From an uncultured Pseudomonadota bacterium (lineage in GTDB: Bacteria > Myxococcota_A > UBA796 > GCA-2862545): a stretch of 14,887 bases of DNA. Under the pieces are notes generated by a model. The model ran no database searches, was not told where the DNA came from, and saw only the letters and a list, made by a program, of their open reading frames with translations. The number at the start of each line of letters is the position of its first letter. Position 1 is the first letter of the stretch. Position numbers and translations under genes: made by a program. The DNA is taken from positions 1 through 14,887 of the forward strand of contig CALATR010000315.1 in NCBI GenBank assembly GCA_937891875.1, given 5' to 3'. This document shows positions 1 to 7,080 of this stretch, one piece after another.

Positions 1-6
1 CAGACT

Positions 7-77
7 CACGGGGTCAGGACGTGAGGGGTTGGACTTCCACGCGGCAGGATGCAACCCCTCTCGTCCTGACCCCCGTG
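7..77. repeat. Long imperfect inverted repeat (about 25 bp arms, 20 nt loop)
   Basis: The left arm at 7-31 begins CACGGGGTCAGGACG and ends GAGGGGTTG. The right arm at 52-77 is its reverse complement, except for one extra base in a G/C run and one mismatch. The loop is 32-51. This is far more pairing than expected by chance and would form a very stable hairpin on either strand. No T-run follows on either side, so a classical intrinsic terminator is not shown. It could be a bidirectional stem-loop terminator for a gene left of the window, a REP-like element or a relic of a miniature transposon. Family unknown. Confidence 0.8.
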
Positions 78-291
78 GTCCTTGGGCGCCAGAGACGATC
101 AGCGTGCTCCCCGCCTCGATGATCGAGTTCTCTATGCGCCTTTCGCGAGAACGTCTGCGCTCGGCCAGACCCCTCCCCACCTCCGTCCGATCTCCGGCGC
201 TCCGCTCCTCCGTGGTGAAAACAGACGTACGAACTCCAACATCTCTCTCTGTGGACCCCTCTGTGCCTCTGAGTCTCTGTGCCGAGTGCCG

Positions 292-332
292 CCCCGGACC
301 ACCCCGATCCCCCGGACCACCCCGATCCCCCG
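292..332. repeat. Short tandem repeat, period 18, about 2.3 copies
   Basis: The unit CCCCGGACCACCCCGATC occurs twice exactly and then continues for five more matching bases. It lies in non-coding DNA between the left inverted repeat and the operator-like palindromes. No role is evident. It may be simple slippage-derived sequence. Confidence 0.85.
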
Positions 333-372
333 CGAATCCAGTCGACAAGGGAATCGAACCGCTTCTGTCACG

Positions 373-398
373 TTTGTGAGTGTCTGCTCACTCACAAA
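373..398. promoter_or_regulatory. Candidate TetR operator, perfect 10-6-10 palindrome
   Basis: TTTGTGAGTG at 373-382 and CACTCACAAA at 389-398 are exact reverse complements separated by six bases. This is the size and symmetry expected for an operator bound by a TetR dimer. It lies about 110 bp before the start of the TetR gene at 506. The GTGAGTG/CACTCAC half-site recurs in the second site at 456-472. Assignment to this repressor is inference from position and symmetry. Confidence 0.65.
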
Positions 399-455
399 TT
401 GTTGCGGTGGACTGGACGGCCGTCGGCGGTCGGTGTAGTCGAGAGACCGAAGGTA

Positions 456-472
456 AGTGAGCACTCACTCAC
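456..472. promoter_or_regulatory. Second candidate TetR operator with the same half-site
   Basis: AGTGAG at 456-461 and CTCACT at 464-469 form a palindrome around a two-base centre. The heptamer CACTCAC occurs twice in overlap (462-468 and 466-472), the same half-site as in the palindrome at 373-398. The site is about 35 bp upstream of the TetR start codon, where a bound repressor could block transcription of the whole operon. It is less symmetric than the first site and has different spacing. Confidence 0.5.
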
Positions 473-505
473 GAGTGTGATCTCCCGTACACACTGCGAG
501 AAACC

Positions 506-1102
506 ATGGCGCGACCTCGCCAATTCACCGACGCCGAGATCCTGCACGAGGCGCGACGCTGCTTCCTGGAGCACGGCGCCCACGTCTCGACGGCCCACAT
601 CGCCCAGGAGATCGGCCTGTCCCAGGCGGCCCTGTTCAAGCGGTTCGGGACCAAGGAGAACCTGCTCGTCAGCGCGCTGGCGCCCGAGGAGATCCCGGAG
701 TGGATCGCCCACCTCGATGATGGCCCCAGCGACGCTCCCATGGAGGAGCAGCTCTACCGGATCGCGGTCAAGGCGTTCACGTTCATGAAGGGGCTGACGC
801 CGGCGCTGATGGTGCTGAAGTCTGCGGGCCTCAGCCCGCAGCTGCTGCTGAAGCGCTTCGAGATCCCGCCGCCGCTGCGGGCGCGCATGAAGCTCACCCA
901 CTTCTTCGAGCAGGCGCTCGAGCGCGGACTGATCGACACCCCCGACCCGCAGGACCTCGCCCTGCAGTTCATGGGGGCCATCCACGTCCGTGTGTTCTTC
1001 GGTCACATGTTCGGAATGCAGACCGACCCGGCCGGCGATGACGCGTACCTGCGCAACCTCGTCCAGCACCTCTGCCACGGCATGCTCCCGGGGGACCGAT
1101 GA
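506..1102 (+). CDS. TetR/AcrR-family transcriptional repressor
   Basis: A 198-residue protein, the usual length for TetR repressors. The N-terminal DNA-binding domain is clear: MARPRQFTDAEIL, then the helix-turn-helix at about residues 31-55 (HIAQEIGLSQAALFKRFGTK, followed by ENLL), which carries the family's typical 'ALFKRFGTKENL' ending. The remaining ~140 residues are the variable ligand-binding/dimerisation domain, with no readable ligand. The ATG at 506 is chosen because it places the family's N-terminus correctly. The upstream Shine-Dalgarno is weak (GCGAGAAACC). The stop overlaps the next start as ATGA, so it is the first gene of the RND exporter operon and probably represses its own operon through the palindromes at 373-398 and 456-472. 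A small molecule exported by the pump is the likely inducer by analogy with AcrR-type systems; that is inference. Confidence 0.93.
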   Translation: MARPRQFTDAEILHEARRCFLEHGAHVSTAHIAQEIGLSQAALFKRFGTKENLLVSALAPEEIPEWIAHLDDGPSDAPMEEQLYRIAVKAFTFMKGLTPALMVLKSAGLSPQLLLKRFEIPPPLRARMKLTHFFEQALERGLIDTPDPQDLALQFMGAIHVRVFFGHMFGMQTDPAGDDAYLRNLVQHLCHGMLPGDR

Positions 1103-2532
1103 GCCGGTTGCTTCCTTTGATCCTGATGCTTGCGCTGCCGGTCGGCGCGCTCGCTGCCACGCCCGAGGAGCTGTCGCCCGACGCCGGGCTCCGCTTCTCC
1201 AGCGGTACCCCGGACCCGGTGGCGGCCTCGCCGTGGTGGCAGCGCATGGGGGATCCCGCGATGGCGCGGGTCGTCGACGAGGCGCTCGCCGGCAACCTCG
1301 ACCTCGAGCGGCTGCGTGCCCTGGAGCGCCAGTCGGAGGCGGTCGCGCTGCAGTCCTTCTCCCTGCTCGCGCCCACGGTCACGGCCAACGCCCAGGCGAC
1401 GCTGGCCCCCCGCGACAGCCTCGGGTTCGGCTTCATCCCGCCCGGCGCGTCCGGCAGTGACCCCGACGCGCCCAAGACCTACACCAACGGCACCGCGACC
1501 CTGGACGCGCGTTGGAGCGTGGACGTCTTCGGCCGCAACGCCTCCTCCTGGCGCGCGGCCCAGCGTGACATCACCGCCAATCGCTCCCAGCTGGATGACC
1601 TGTCCGAGACCACCGCGCTCCTGGTCGCCAACGCGTACCTCGACGTGGTGACGGCGCGGCAGCGGGTGGAGATCCTGCAGGCGCAGATCGTCACCAACGA
1701 GGAGCTCCTCGAGATCCTCCAGCTCCGCTACGAGCGGGGTGACGCCAGCTCCCTGGACGTGCTGCAGCAGCGGCAGAGCCTCGCGACCGTGCAGGCTCAG
1801 CTGCCCACCGCGCGGCTGCTCGCCGAGACCGCTGCCCAGCGCCTCGCGGTCGCGGTCGGTCGCCCGCCCATGCAGCCGCCCACCGTGTCCGGCGAGCTCC
1901 CCGAGCTGACCGAGTCGCCCGTGGTCGGCACCCCCGCGGACCTCATCGACAACCGCCCGGATCTGCGGGCGGAGGCCGCGCGCCTCAACGCCTCCCGCGA
2001 TCGGCGCTACTCCGCGTATGCGGCGGTTGCACCGACCATCTCCCTAACCGGACGCACCGGCTGGCAGTTCATCGATCTGGACGAGTACAACTCCCAGACC
2101 TTCTGGAACGCCGGTGCCGCCCTGTCCGTCCCGATCTTCGGCGGCGGCGTCAACCTCGGTCGCATCCGCCAGGCCCGCGCCGCTCACGACGCCCAGGCCG
2201 CGGCATTCGAGGCCCAGGTCCTCCTGGCCATGCAGGAGGTCGAGCAGGCGCTGTCCCAGGAGCGCCTGCAGCGCGAGGCCGTCGTCGCCCAGACCGCCCA
2301 GCTGGACGCCGCCCGCTCCGCCGCCCAGACCGCGCGCGAGCAGTACCTGCAGGGCACGGCTCCCTTCCTCAACGTCCAGTCCGCGATCACCCGCGAGCAG
2401 CAGGCCGAGCTGTCCCTGCTGCAGGCGCGCCGCGACCTGGTCACCGTCCGCATCAACCTGCACACGGCCCTCGGCGGGCCGTGGACCCGTTCCCTCGGCA
2501 CGTCCGTGGGCTCTCCGGAGGCTCTCCGATGA
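1099..2532 (+). CDS. Outer-membrane efflux channel, TolC/OprM (NodT-type) family
   Basis: A 477-residue outer-membrane channel subunit that forms the exit duct of a tripartite pump. A Sec signal peptide is visible (MSRLLPLILMLALPVGALA, cleavage near residue 19-20). It is followed by two OEP-type repeats rich in Ala/Gln/Leu helices. The family motif DNRPDLRAE is at about 284-290, the strand VPIFGGGVNLGRIRQA follows in the second repeat, and the end 'LHTALGGPW' is typical of NodT/OprM proteins. Many members of this subfamily are lipoproteins, but no lipobox Cys is present, so this one is probably anchored only by its barrel. The ATG at 1099 overlaps the TetR stop by 4 bases and has a G-run (GGGGG) a few bases upstream. 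It is coupled to the adaptor gene through another ATGA overlap at 2529-2532. Confidence 0.93.
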   Translation: MSRLLPLILMLALPVGALAATPEELSPDAGLRFSSGTPDPVAASPWWQRMGDPAMARVVDEALAGNLDLERLRALERQSEAVALQSFSLLAPTVTANAQATLAPRDSLGFGFIPPGASGSDPDAPKTYTNGTATLDARWSVDVFGRNASSWRAAQRDITANRSQLDDLSETTALLVANAYLDVVTARQRVEILQAQIVTNEELLEILQLRYERGDASSLDVLQQRQSLATVQAQLPTARLLAETAAQRLAVAVGRPPMQPPTVSGELPELTESPVVGTPADLIDNRPDLRAEAARLNASRDRRYSAYAAVAPTISLTGRTGWQFIDLDEYNSQTFWNAGAALSVPIFGGGVNLGRIRQARAAHDAQAAAFEAQVLLAMQEVEQALSQERLQREAVVAQTAQLDAARSAAQTAREQYLQGTAPFLNVQSAITREQQAELSLLQARRDLVTVRINLHTALGGPWTRSLGTSVGSPEALR

Positions 2533-3713
2533 GCATCGTCTCCAAGATCCTGACCCGCGGCGTCCTGCCGGTGGGCATCATCGCGCTCGGCCTGGGCTGC
2601 GCGGGGGCACTGTTCGCCAGCCGCCCCACCGCCGAGTCCCAGGAACCCACTGCCGAGGCCCAGCCGGTCGAGGTCATCGAGGCCCAGCCCCGCGAGGTCT
2701 CCGCCGTGGTGCAGGCGACCGGCTCGGTCGAGGCGGCGCGCTCGGTCGTGCTCACCCCGGAGGTCAGCGGCCGCGTCACGTTCGTGGACGCTCGGATACG
2801 GCCGGGCGGCTCCTTCGCGGAGGGGGAGACCCTGCTCCGCATCGATCCCCGGGACTACCGGGCCCAGCTGGCTGCCGACGAGGCACGCCTGGCCCAGGCG
2901 AGGCTGGAGCTGGCGCTGGAGGAGAAGCGGCAGCTCACCGCCAAGCGCGAGTGGGAGCTCCTCGGAGACGAGGCGGCCGACAGCCCGCTCGCCCTGCGCA
3001 AGCCCCACCTGGAGGTCGCGCAGGCCAACGTGCGATCGGCGGAGGCGGCGGTCGAGCGCAGCCAGAAGAACCTGTCGCGCACGAGCCTGCGCGCCCCGTT
3101 CAACGCGGTGGTCGCGAGCGAGAACGTCGAGGAGGGACAGGTGGTCAGCGCCCAGTCCCAGCAGCTGATGACCCTGGTGGGCACGGACGCCGCCCGGGTC
3201 TCGGTGAGCGTGCCGGTCGAGCGGCTGTCGAGCATGGACATTCCTGGGTTCAACGCCGACTATGGCTCGCGGGCACGGGTCATCCTGGAGCGCGCGGGCG
3301 GCCCGGACGTGGTCCACGAGGGCCAGGTCACCGGCGTCAGCGGTCAGCTCGACCCCCAGACCCGCACCGCCACGGTCGTGGTCGAGGTGCCCGACCCCCG
3401 CAGCGGCGACGAGCCCCTGCTCCCCGGCAGCTTCGTCAAGGTGGAGCTGGTCGGCCGGCCCCTCGAGGGCGCGGTGCCGGTGCCCCGCCGGGCGCTCGCC
3501 ACGGTCGACAGCGTGTGGCTGGTCGTCGACGGCAAGCTCGCCCCGCGCACGGTCGACGTCGGCTGGCGCACCGACGACGAGGTCTTCATCACCGACGGGC
3601 TCGCTCCCGGAGACCGGGTCGTGCTGACCCCGCCGTCGCTGCCCATCGCGGGCATGCCCGTCGTGCCCAAGGAAGAGATGGCCCAGCAGGACGCGGGGGG
3701 CGGCGATGAGTGA
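2529..3713 (+). CDS. RND efflux periplasmic adaptor (membrane fusion protein)
   Basis: A 394-residue adaptor linking the RND pump to the outer-membrane channel. An N-terminal membrane anchor lies at about residues 11-30. It is followed by the first lipoyl half (about 62-106, VVLTPEVSGRV then GGSFAEGETLLRIDP), a helical hairpin (about 108-185), the second lipoyl half (about 186-218, LRAPFNAVVASENVEEGQVV) and beta-barrel/membrane-proximal domains ending near residue 380. The order and length match AcrA/MexA-type adaptors. Cys24 is in a poor lipobox context (GLGC), so lipid modification is uncertain. The ATG at 2529 is preferred over an in-frame GTG at 2481 because it has GGAGG seven bases upstream and overlaps the previous stop as ATGA. 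The 3' end overlaps the pump gene by 8 bases. Confidence 0.93.
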   Translation: MSIVSKILTRGVLPVGIIALGLGCAGALFASRPTAESQEPTAEAQPVEVIEAQPREVSAVVQATGSVEAARSVVLTPEVSGRVTFVDARIRPGGSFAEGETLLRIDPRDYRAQLAADEARLAQARLELALEEKRQLTAKREWELLGDEAADSPLALRKPHLEVAQANVRSAEAAVERSQKNLSRTSLRAPFNAVVASENVEEGQVVSAQSQQLMTLVGTDAARVSVSVPVERLSSMDIPGFNADYGSRARVILERAGGPDVVHEGQVTGVSGQLDPQTRTATVVVEVPDPRSGDEPLLPGSFVKVELVGRPLEGAVPVPRRALATVDSVWLVVDGKLAPRTVDVGWRTDDEVFITDGLAPGDRVVLTPPSLPIAGMPVVPKEEMAQQDAGGGDE

Positions 3714-6700
3714 TTCCACCGAGGAGGTCACCGACCCGGTGGCCGACGATCCGTCCCTGAGGAAGGGCGCGATCTCGTGGATGGCTCGCAACGGCGTCGC
3801 CGCGAACCTGCTCATGGCGGGCATCCTGGCCTGCGGCATCCTGCTCGGCCTGCTCCAGGTGAAGCAGGAGGTCTTCCCGGAGTTCTCGCTCGACATCATC
3901 ACCGTGCGCGTGCCCTACCCGGGCGCCTCGCCAGAAGAGGTCGAGCAGGGCATCGTGCTCGCGGTCGAGGAGGAGGTCCGCGGCATCGACGGGGTCAAGG
4001 CCGTCGATGCGACCGCGGCCGAGGGCTACGGCGTCGTCAGCGTCGAGCTGCTCCTGGGTGCCAACCCGGACAAGGTCCTCGCCGACGTGAAGAACGCGGT
4101 GGACCGGATCACCAGCTTTCCCGAGGACGCGGAGGAGCCGTCGGTGTCCCTGCTGTCGACGCGGCGGCGGGTGATCTCGATGTTCATCTCCGGCGACCAG
4201 GACCTCAGCACCCTGCAGGACATCGCCGAGGACGCCCGTGCCGAGCTGATCGGCGGGGAGGGGGTCACCTACGTCGAGATCCGGGGCGTGCCGGCCAACG
4301 AGGTCGTCGTGGAGGTCCCCCGCGAGACCCTGCAGCGCTACGGCCTGACCCTCGAGGAGGTCGCCCAGCGGGTGCGCGCCGCCTCCATCGAGCTGCCCGC
4401 TGGCGGCATCGACACCGCTGGCGGCGAGATCCTCGTCAAGCTGGACGACCGGCGCCGCATGGGGGAGGACTTCCGCGACATCGTCATTCGGGGCACCCCT
4501 GGTGGCGGCGTGCTCACCCTCGCCGACGTCGCGACCATCCGCGACACCTTCGAGGAGAACGACCAGGCGACCTACCTCAACGGCGAGCGCGCCGTCGAGA
4601 TCGTCGCCTACCGGGTCGGCAGCGAGTCCCCCCAGGGCGTTGCCGACTATGTCCGGTCCTTCGCCGAGGATCTGAAGGCGGACCTGCCGGGCAACGTGCA
4701 CGTCACGATGCTCAAGGACGACAGCATCATCCTGCGTCAGCGCATCGAGCTGCTGGTGAAGAACGCCGTCCAGGGCCTCTTCCTGGTCCTGCTGGTGCTC
4801 TACCTGTTCCTCAACGTGCGCCTCGCCTTCTGGGTCGCCCTGGGCATCCCGGTGTCCTTCCTGGGCGCGTTCGCGCTGATGCCCGGGCTCGACATCTCGG
4901 TGAACATGATCAGCCTGTTCGCCTTCATCATCACCCTCGGCATGGTCGTCGACGACGCGATCGTCATCGGCGAGAACATCTACGAGAAGCTCGAGAGCGG
5001 GCTGCCACCGGCGCGGGCCGCCATCGAGGGCGCGCGGGAGATGGCGGTGCCGGTCACGTTCGCCATCCTCACGACCATCGCCGCGTTCTCGCCGATGTTC
5101 TTCGTGCCGGGCGTCGCGGGCAAGCTGTTCCGCATCCTGCCCGGCATCGCGCTGGCGGTGCTCACGTTCAGCCTGGTCGAGTCCTTCTTCGTGCTGCCGG
5201 CCCACCTCGGCCACGAGACCCTGGTCGAGCGCTTCATCAAGACCCGCCTCGGCTGGCTCGACCTGCCCAGCCGGTGGTTCGGCAGGGGCCTCGACTGGTT
5301 CAACGAGCGGATCTACAAGCCGGTCCTGCGCAACACCGTCGAGCTGCGCTACGTCGCCGCCGCCCTCGCCCTCGCGACCTTCGCGGCGACCGTCGGCGTC
5401 GTCGGCGCGGGCATCGTGCCCTTCACCGGCTTCCCGGTGCTCGAGGGCAACACGGTGACCGCGTCGGTGCGCCTGCCCTACGGCACGCCGGTCGCGCGGA
5501 CCGAGGAGGTTCGGGCCGTCCTCGAGGCGGGCGCCATGCGCGCCATCGAGAACGCCCCCGAGGAGGGGCTGCTGGAGGCGATCATCACCCGCGTCGGCGA
5601 GGGGCCGTCCCAGGGCGGACCGGTCGGCGGCGCGGGTGCGGTGGGCAGCCACCTGCTGACCATCGAGATGGAGCTCATCGGCAGCGAGAACCGCGACACC
5701 AGCGCGACGTTCCTCGAGGAGGCCTGGGCGAACGAGGTGCCGCCGATCGCTGGCCTCGAGTCCTTGACGTTCAACGCCAACATCGGGCCGAGTGGCGCCG
5801 CGGACGTCGAGATCCAGCTCGCGCACACGGACTTCGACACGCTCATCGACGCCTCGAGCGAGCTCTCCGACAAGCTGCGGACCTACTCCGACCTCACCGG
5901 CGTCACCAACAGCTACGCCGCAGGCAAGCAGCAGTACACCTACTCCCTCAAGCCCGCGGCCACGACGCTCGGCGTGACCGGCAACGATGTGGCGCGCCAG
6001 CTCCGGGCCGCGTTCTTCGGGGCCGAGGCCCTGCGCGAGCAGCGCGGTCGCAACGAGGTCAAGGTCCTGGCTCGGCTGCCCCGGGAGCAGCGCACCAGCC
6101 TCTACGATCTCGAGCAGCTGCGGATCCGCACCCCTCAGGGAGGCTTCGTGCCCCTGGAGCAGGTGGCGCTGCTGACTCCGGACCGGTCGCCGACCGACAT
6201 CCTGCGGGAGAACGGCAAGCGGGTCATCAACGTCACCGCGATGCTCTCCGAGGGCGTGCCCAGCAACCAGGCCGTCGTGACCGATCTCAACGACAACGTC
6301 TTCGACAAGCTCAAGGCCGACTATCCGGGCCTGTCCGTCGGCTATGCCGGTCAGCAGGCGGAGCTGAACGAGTCCCTGTTCGTCCTGCTGTCGTACTTCG
6401 GCGTCGCGCTCATCGTCATCTACGCCCTGCTGGCGATCCCGTTCAAGAGCTACTTCCAGCCGTTCATCATCATGCTCGGCGCCATCCCCATGGGCTTCGT
6501 GGGGGCGGTGCTCGGTCACCTGCTGCTCGGCTACAAGCTCTCGATGGTGTCGATGTTCGGCATCGTCGCGCTCGCGGGTGTCGTCATCAACGACAGCCTC
6601 GTGCTCATCGACGCGGCCAATGTCTACCGGCGGCAGAACCCGGACGCGACCGCCCTCGACGCGATGATCTACGCGGGAACCCGGCGTCTGAGGCCGATCC

Positions 6701-6993
6701 TGCTGACCTCGCTGACCACGTTCTTCGGCCTCATGCCGCTCATCTTCGAGACCAGCGTGCAGGCGCGCTTCATCGTGCCCATGGCCATCTCGCTGGGCTG
6801 CGGCATCCTGTTCGCGACCTTCATCATCCTGCTGCTGGTGCCGAGCCTGTACCTGATCCTCGAGGACCTCCTGTGGGCCTTCAAGGCGTTCAGCGGATTC
6901 GTGCTCGGCACGGGTGGCGGGTCGCGCCCCTCCAAGTCACAGCAGCCCCCGCCCGGCGGGGAGCTGGGGGAGGGGGCAGCGCCGGCAAAGTAG
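3706..6993 (+). CDS. RND-family inner-membrane efflux pump (AcrB/ACR_tran type)
   Basis: A 1095-residue proton-driven pump, slightly longer than AcrB. After a ~30-residue cytosolic lead comes TM1 (about 33-51), then the first porter domain starting KQEVFPEFSLDIITVRVPYP. TM helices 2-6 include GMVVDDAIVIGENI with the proton-relay pair D416-D417. A second TM1-like helix near residue 548 is followed by the second porter domain and TM8-12. In TM10, where AcrB has the key Lys, this protein reads GVVINDSLVLIDAANVYR with N962-D963. I recall this 'NDS' form from a broad subgroup of proteobacterial RND permeases, so it is a subgroup trait rather than damage. The C-terminal tail is Gly/Pro-rich and low in complexity. 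Substrate cannot be read from the sequence; a drug- or lipid-like efflux role fits the TetR/MFP/OMF context. Start ATG 3706 overlaps the adaptor stop. Confidence 0.93.
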   Translation: MSDSTEEVTDPVADDPSLRKGAISWMARNGVAANLLMAGILACGILLGLLQVKQEVFPEFSLDIITVRVPYPGASPEEVEQGIVLAVEEEVRGIDGVKAVDATAAEGYGVVSVELLLGANPDKVLADVKNAVDRITSFPEDAEEPSVSLLSTRRRVISMFISGDQDLSTLQDIAEDARAELIGGEGVTYVEIRGVPANEVVVEVPRETLQRYGLTLEEVAQRVRAASIELPAGGIDTAGGEILVKLDDRRRMGEDFRDIVIRGTPGGGVLTLADVATIRDTFEENDQATYLNGERAVEIVAYRVGSESPQGVADYVRSFAEDLKADLPGNVHVTMLKDDSIILRQRIELLVKNAVQGLFLVLLVLYLFLNVRLAFWVALGIPVSFLGAFALMPGLDISVNMISLFAFIITLGMVVDDAIVIGENIYEKLESGLPPARAAIEGAREMAVPVTFAILTTIAAFSPMFFVPGVAGKLFRILPGIALAVLTFSLVESFFVLPAHLGHETLVERFIKTRLGWLDLPSRWFGRGLDWFNERIYKPVLRNTVELRYVAAALALATFAATVGVVGAGIVPFTGFPVLEGNTVTASVRLPYGTPVARTEEVRAVLEAGAMRAIENAPEEGLLEAIITRVGEGPSQGGPVGGAGAVGSHLLTIEMELIGSENRDTSATFLEEAWANEVPPIAGLESLTFNANIGPSGAADVEIQLAHTDFDTLIDASSELSDKLRTYSDLTGVTNSYAAGKQQYTYSLKPAATTLGVTGNDVARQLRAAFFGAEALREQRGRNEVKVLARLPREQRTSLYDLEQLRIRTPQGGFVPLEQVALLTPDRSPTDILRENGKRVINVTAMLSEGVPSNQAVVTDLNDNVFDKLKADYPGLSVGYAGQQAELNESLFVLLSYFGVALIVIYALLAIPFKSYFQPFIIMLGAIPMGFVGAVLGHLLLGYKLSMVSMFGIVALAGVVINDSLVLIDAANVYRRQNPDATALDAMIYAGTRRLRPILLTSLTTFFGLMPLIFETSVQARFIVPMAISLGCGILFATFIILLLVPSLYLILEDLLWAFKAFSGFVLGTGGGSRPSKSQQPPPGGELGEGAAPAK

Positions 6994-7007
6994 CGTCGCT
7001 GACCAAA

Positions 7008-7026
7008 CAGGACACCAGCCGTCCTG
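7008..7026 (+). terminator. Weak candidate terminator hairpin after the RND gene
   Basis: CAGGAC (7008-7013) pairs exactly with GTCCTG (7021-7026) across a 7-nt loop. It is followed by ATTGCATTT, which is only modestly T-rich. It begins 15 bases after the RND stop codon, a sensible place for a terminator. The stem is short and the T-tract interrupted, so termination may be partial. The hairpin overlaps and excludes the longer inverted repeat at 7012-7052. Confidence 0.35.
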
Positions 7027-7052
7027 ATTGCATTTGGCACTCCGGCTGGTGT
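7012..7052. promoter_or_regulatory. Perfect 10-bp inverted repeat spanning the promoter of the ABC operon
   Basis: ACACCAGCCG (7012-7021) and CGGCTGGTGT (7043-7052) are exact reverse complements separated by 21 bases. The repeat surrounds the putative -35 element and abuts the -10 of the downstream operon, so it could be a two-half-site operator. As RNA it would compete with the hairpin at 7008-7026. No regulator gene for it is visible nearby. Confidence 0.45.
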
Positions 7053-7061
7053 GATTAGAGT
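7034..7061 (+). promoter_or_regulatory. Candidate sigma70-type promoter for the ABC-HlyD-TolC operon
   Basis: TTGGCA (7034-7039), a 16-base spacer and TAGAGT (7056-7061) resemble -35/-10 elements. They would start transcription just before the Shine-Dalgarno GGAGGA at 7073-7078. The same TTGGCAC also matches the -24 half of a sigma54 promoter, but the -12 position reads CTGG instead of TTGC. The assignment is by pattern only. Confidence 0.35.
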
Positions 7062-7080
7062 TCGTCGTTCCCGGAGGACC

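Larger units (their letters stand above)
1..505. other. Non-coding leader region upstream of the TetR/RND operon
   Basis: No open frame here has a convincing start, ribosome binding site or recognisable protein family. The translations are Pro/Arg/Ser-rich, as expected from GC-rich non-coding DNA. The stretch contains a long imperfect inverted repeat (7-77), a pyrimidine-rich patch around 240-280, a short tandem repeat (292-332) and two operator-like palindromes (373-398 and 456-472). The promoter for the downstream operon should lie in the right half, but I could not find a clear -35/-10 pair. Whatever gene lies to the left ends outside the window. Confidence 0.6.

Noticed and set aside
340..365. 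tRNA-like sequence on the - strand (GGTTCGATTCCC)
   Set aside because: It resembles a T-loop, but the flanking bases do not form a T-stem, and no acceptor or anticodon arm could be built.
2481..2528. Earlier GTG start for the RND adaptor
   Set aside because: It lies within the end of the channel gene without a ribosome binding site; the ATG at 2529 has GGAGG and an ATGA overlap.
3589..6519. 976-codon open frame on the - strand, antisense to the RND pump gene
   Set aside because: It is an artefact of GC-rich codon use in the true + strand gene: the translation is Asp/Glu/Arg/Gly/His-rich with no recognisable domain, while the + strand frame is a textbook RND pump.
6947..6961. GC-rich hairpin near the end of the RND gene
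   Set aside because: It lies inside the coding Pro/Gly-rich tail with a one-base loop and no T-tract; it is explained by codon content.
7035..7050. Sigma54 promoter before the ABC gene
   Set aside because: TGGCAC matches the -24 element, but the -12 element reads CTGG and lacks the near-invariant GC, so the sigma70-like reading is slightly better; not excluded.
3777..7058. 1093-codon + strand frame shifted against the RND gene
   Set aside because: Arg/Pro/Gly/Ala-rich shadow translation with no hydrophobic helices; it overlaps the real pump in another frame.
7051..7080. Earlier GTG start for the ABC gene
   Set aside because: No Shine-Dalgarno precedes it and it falls in the putative promoter; the ATG at 7081 follows GGAGGA.
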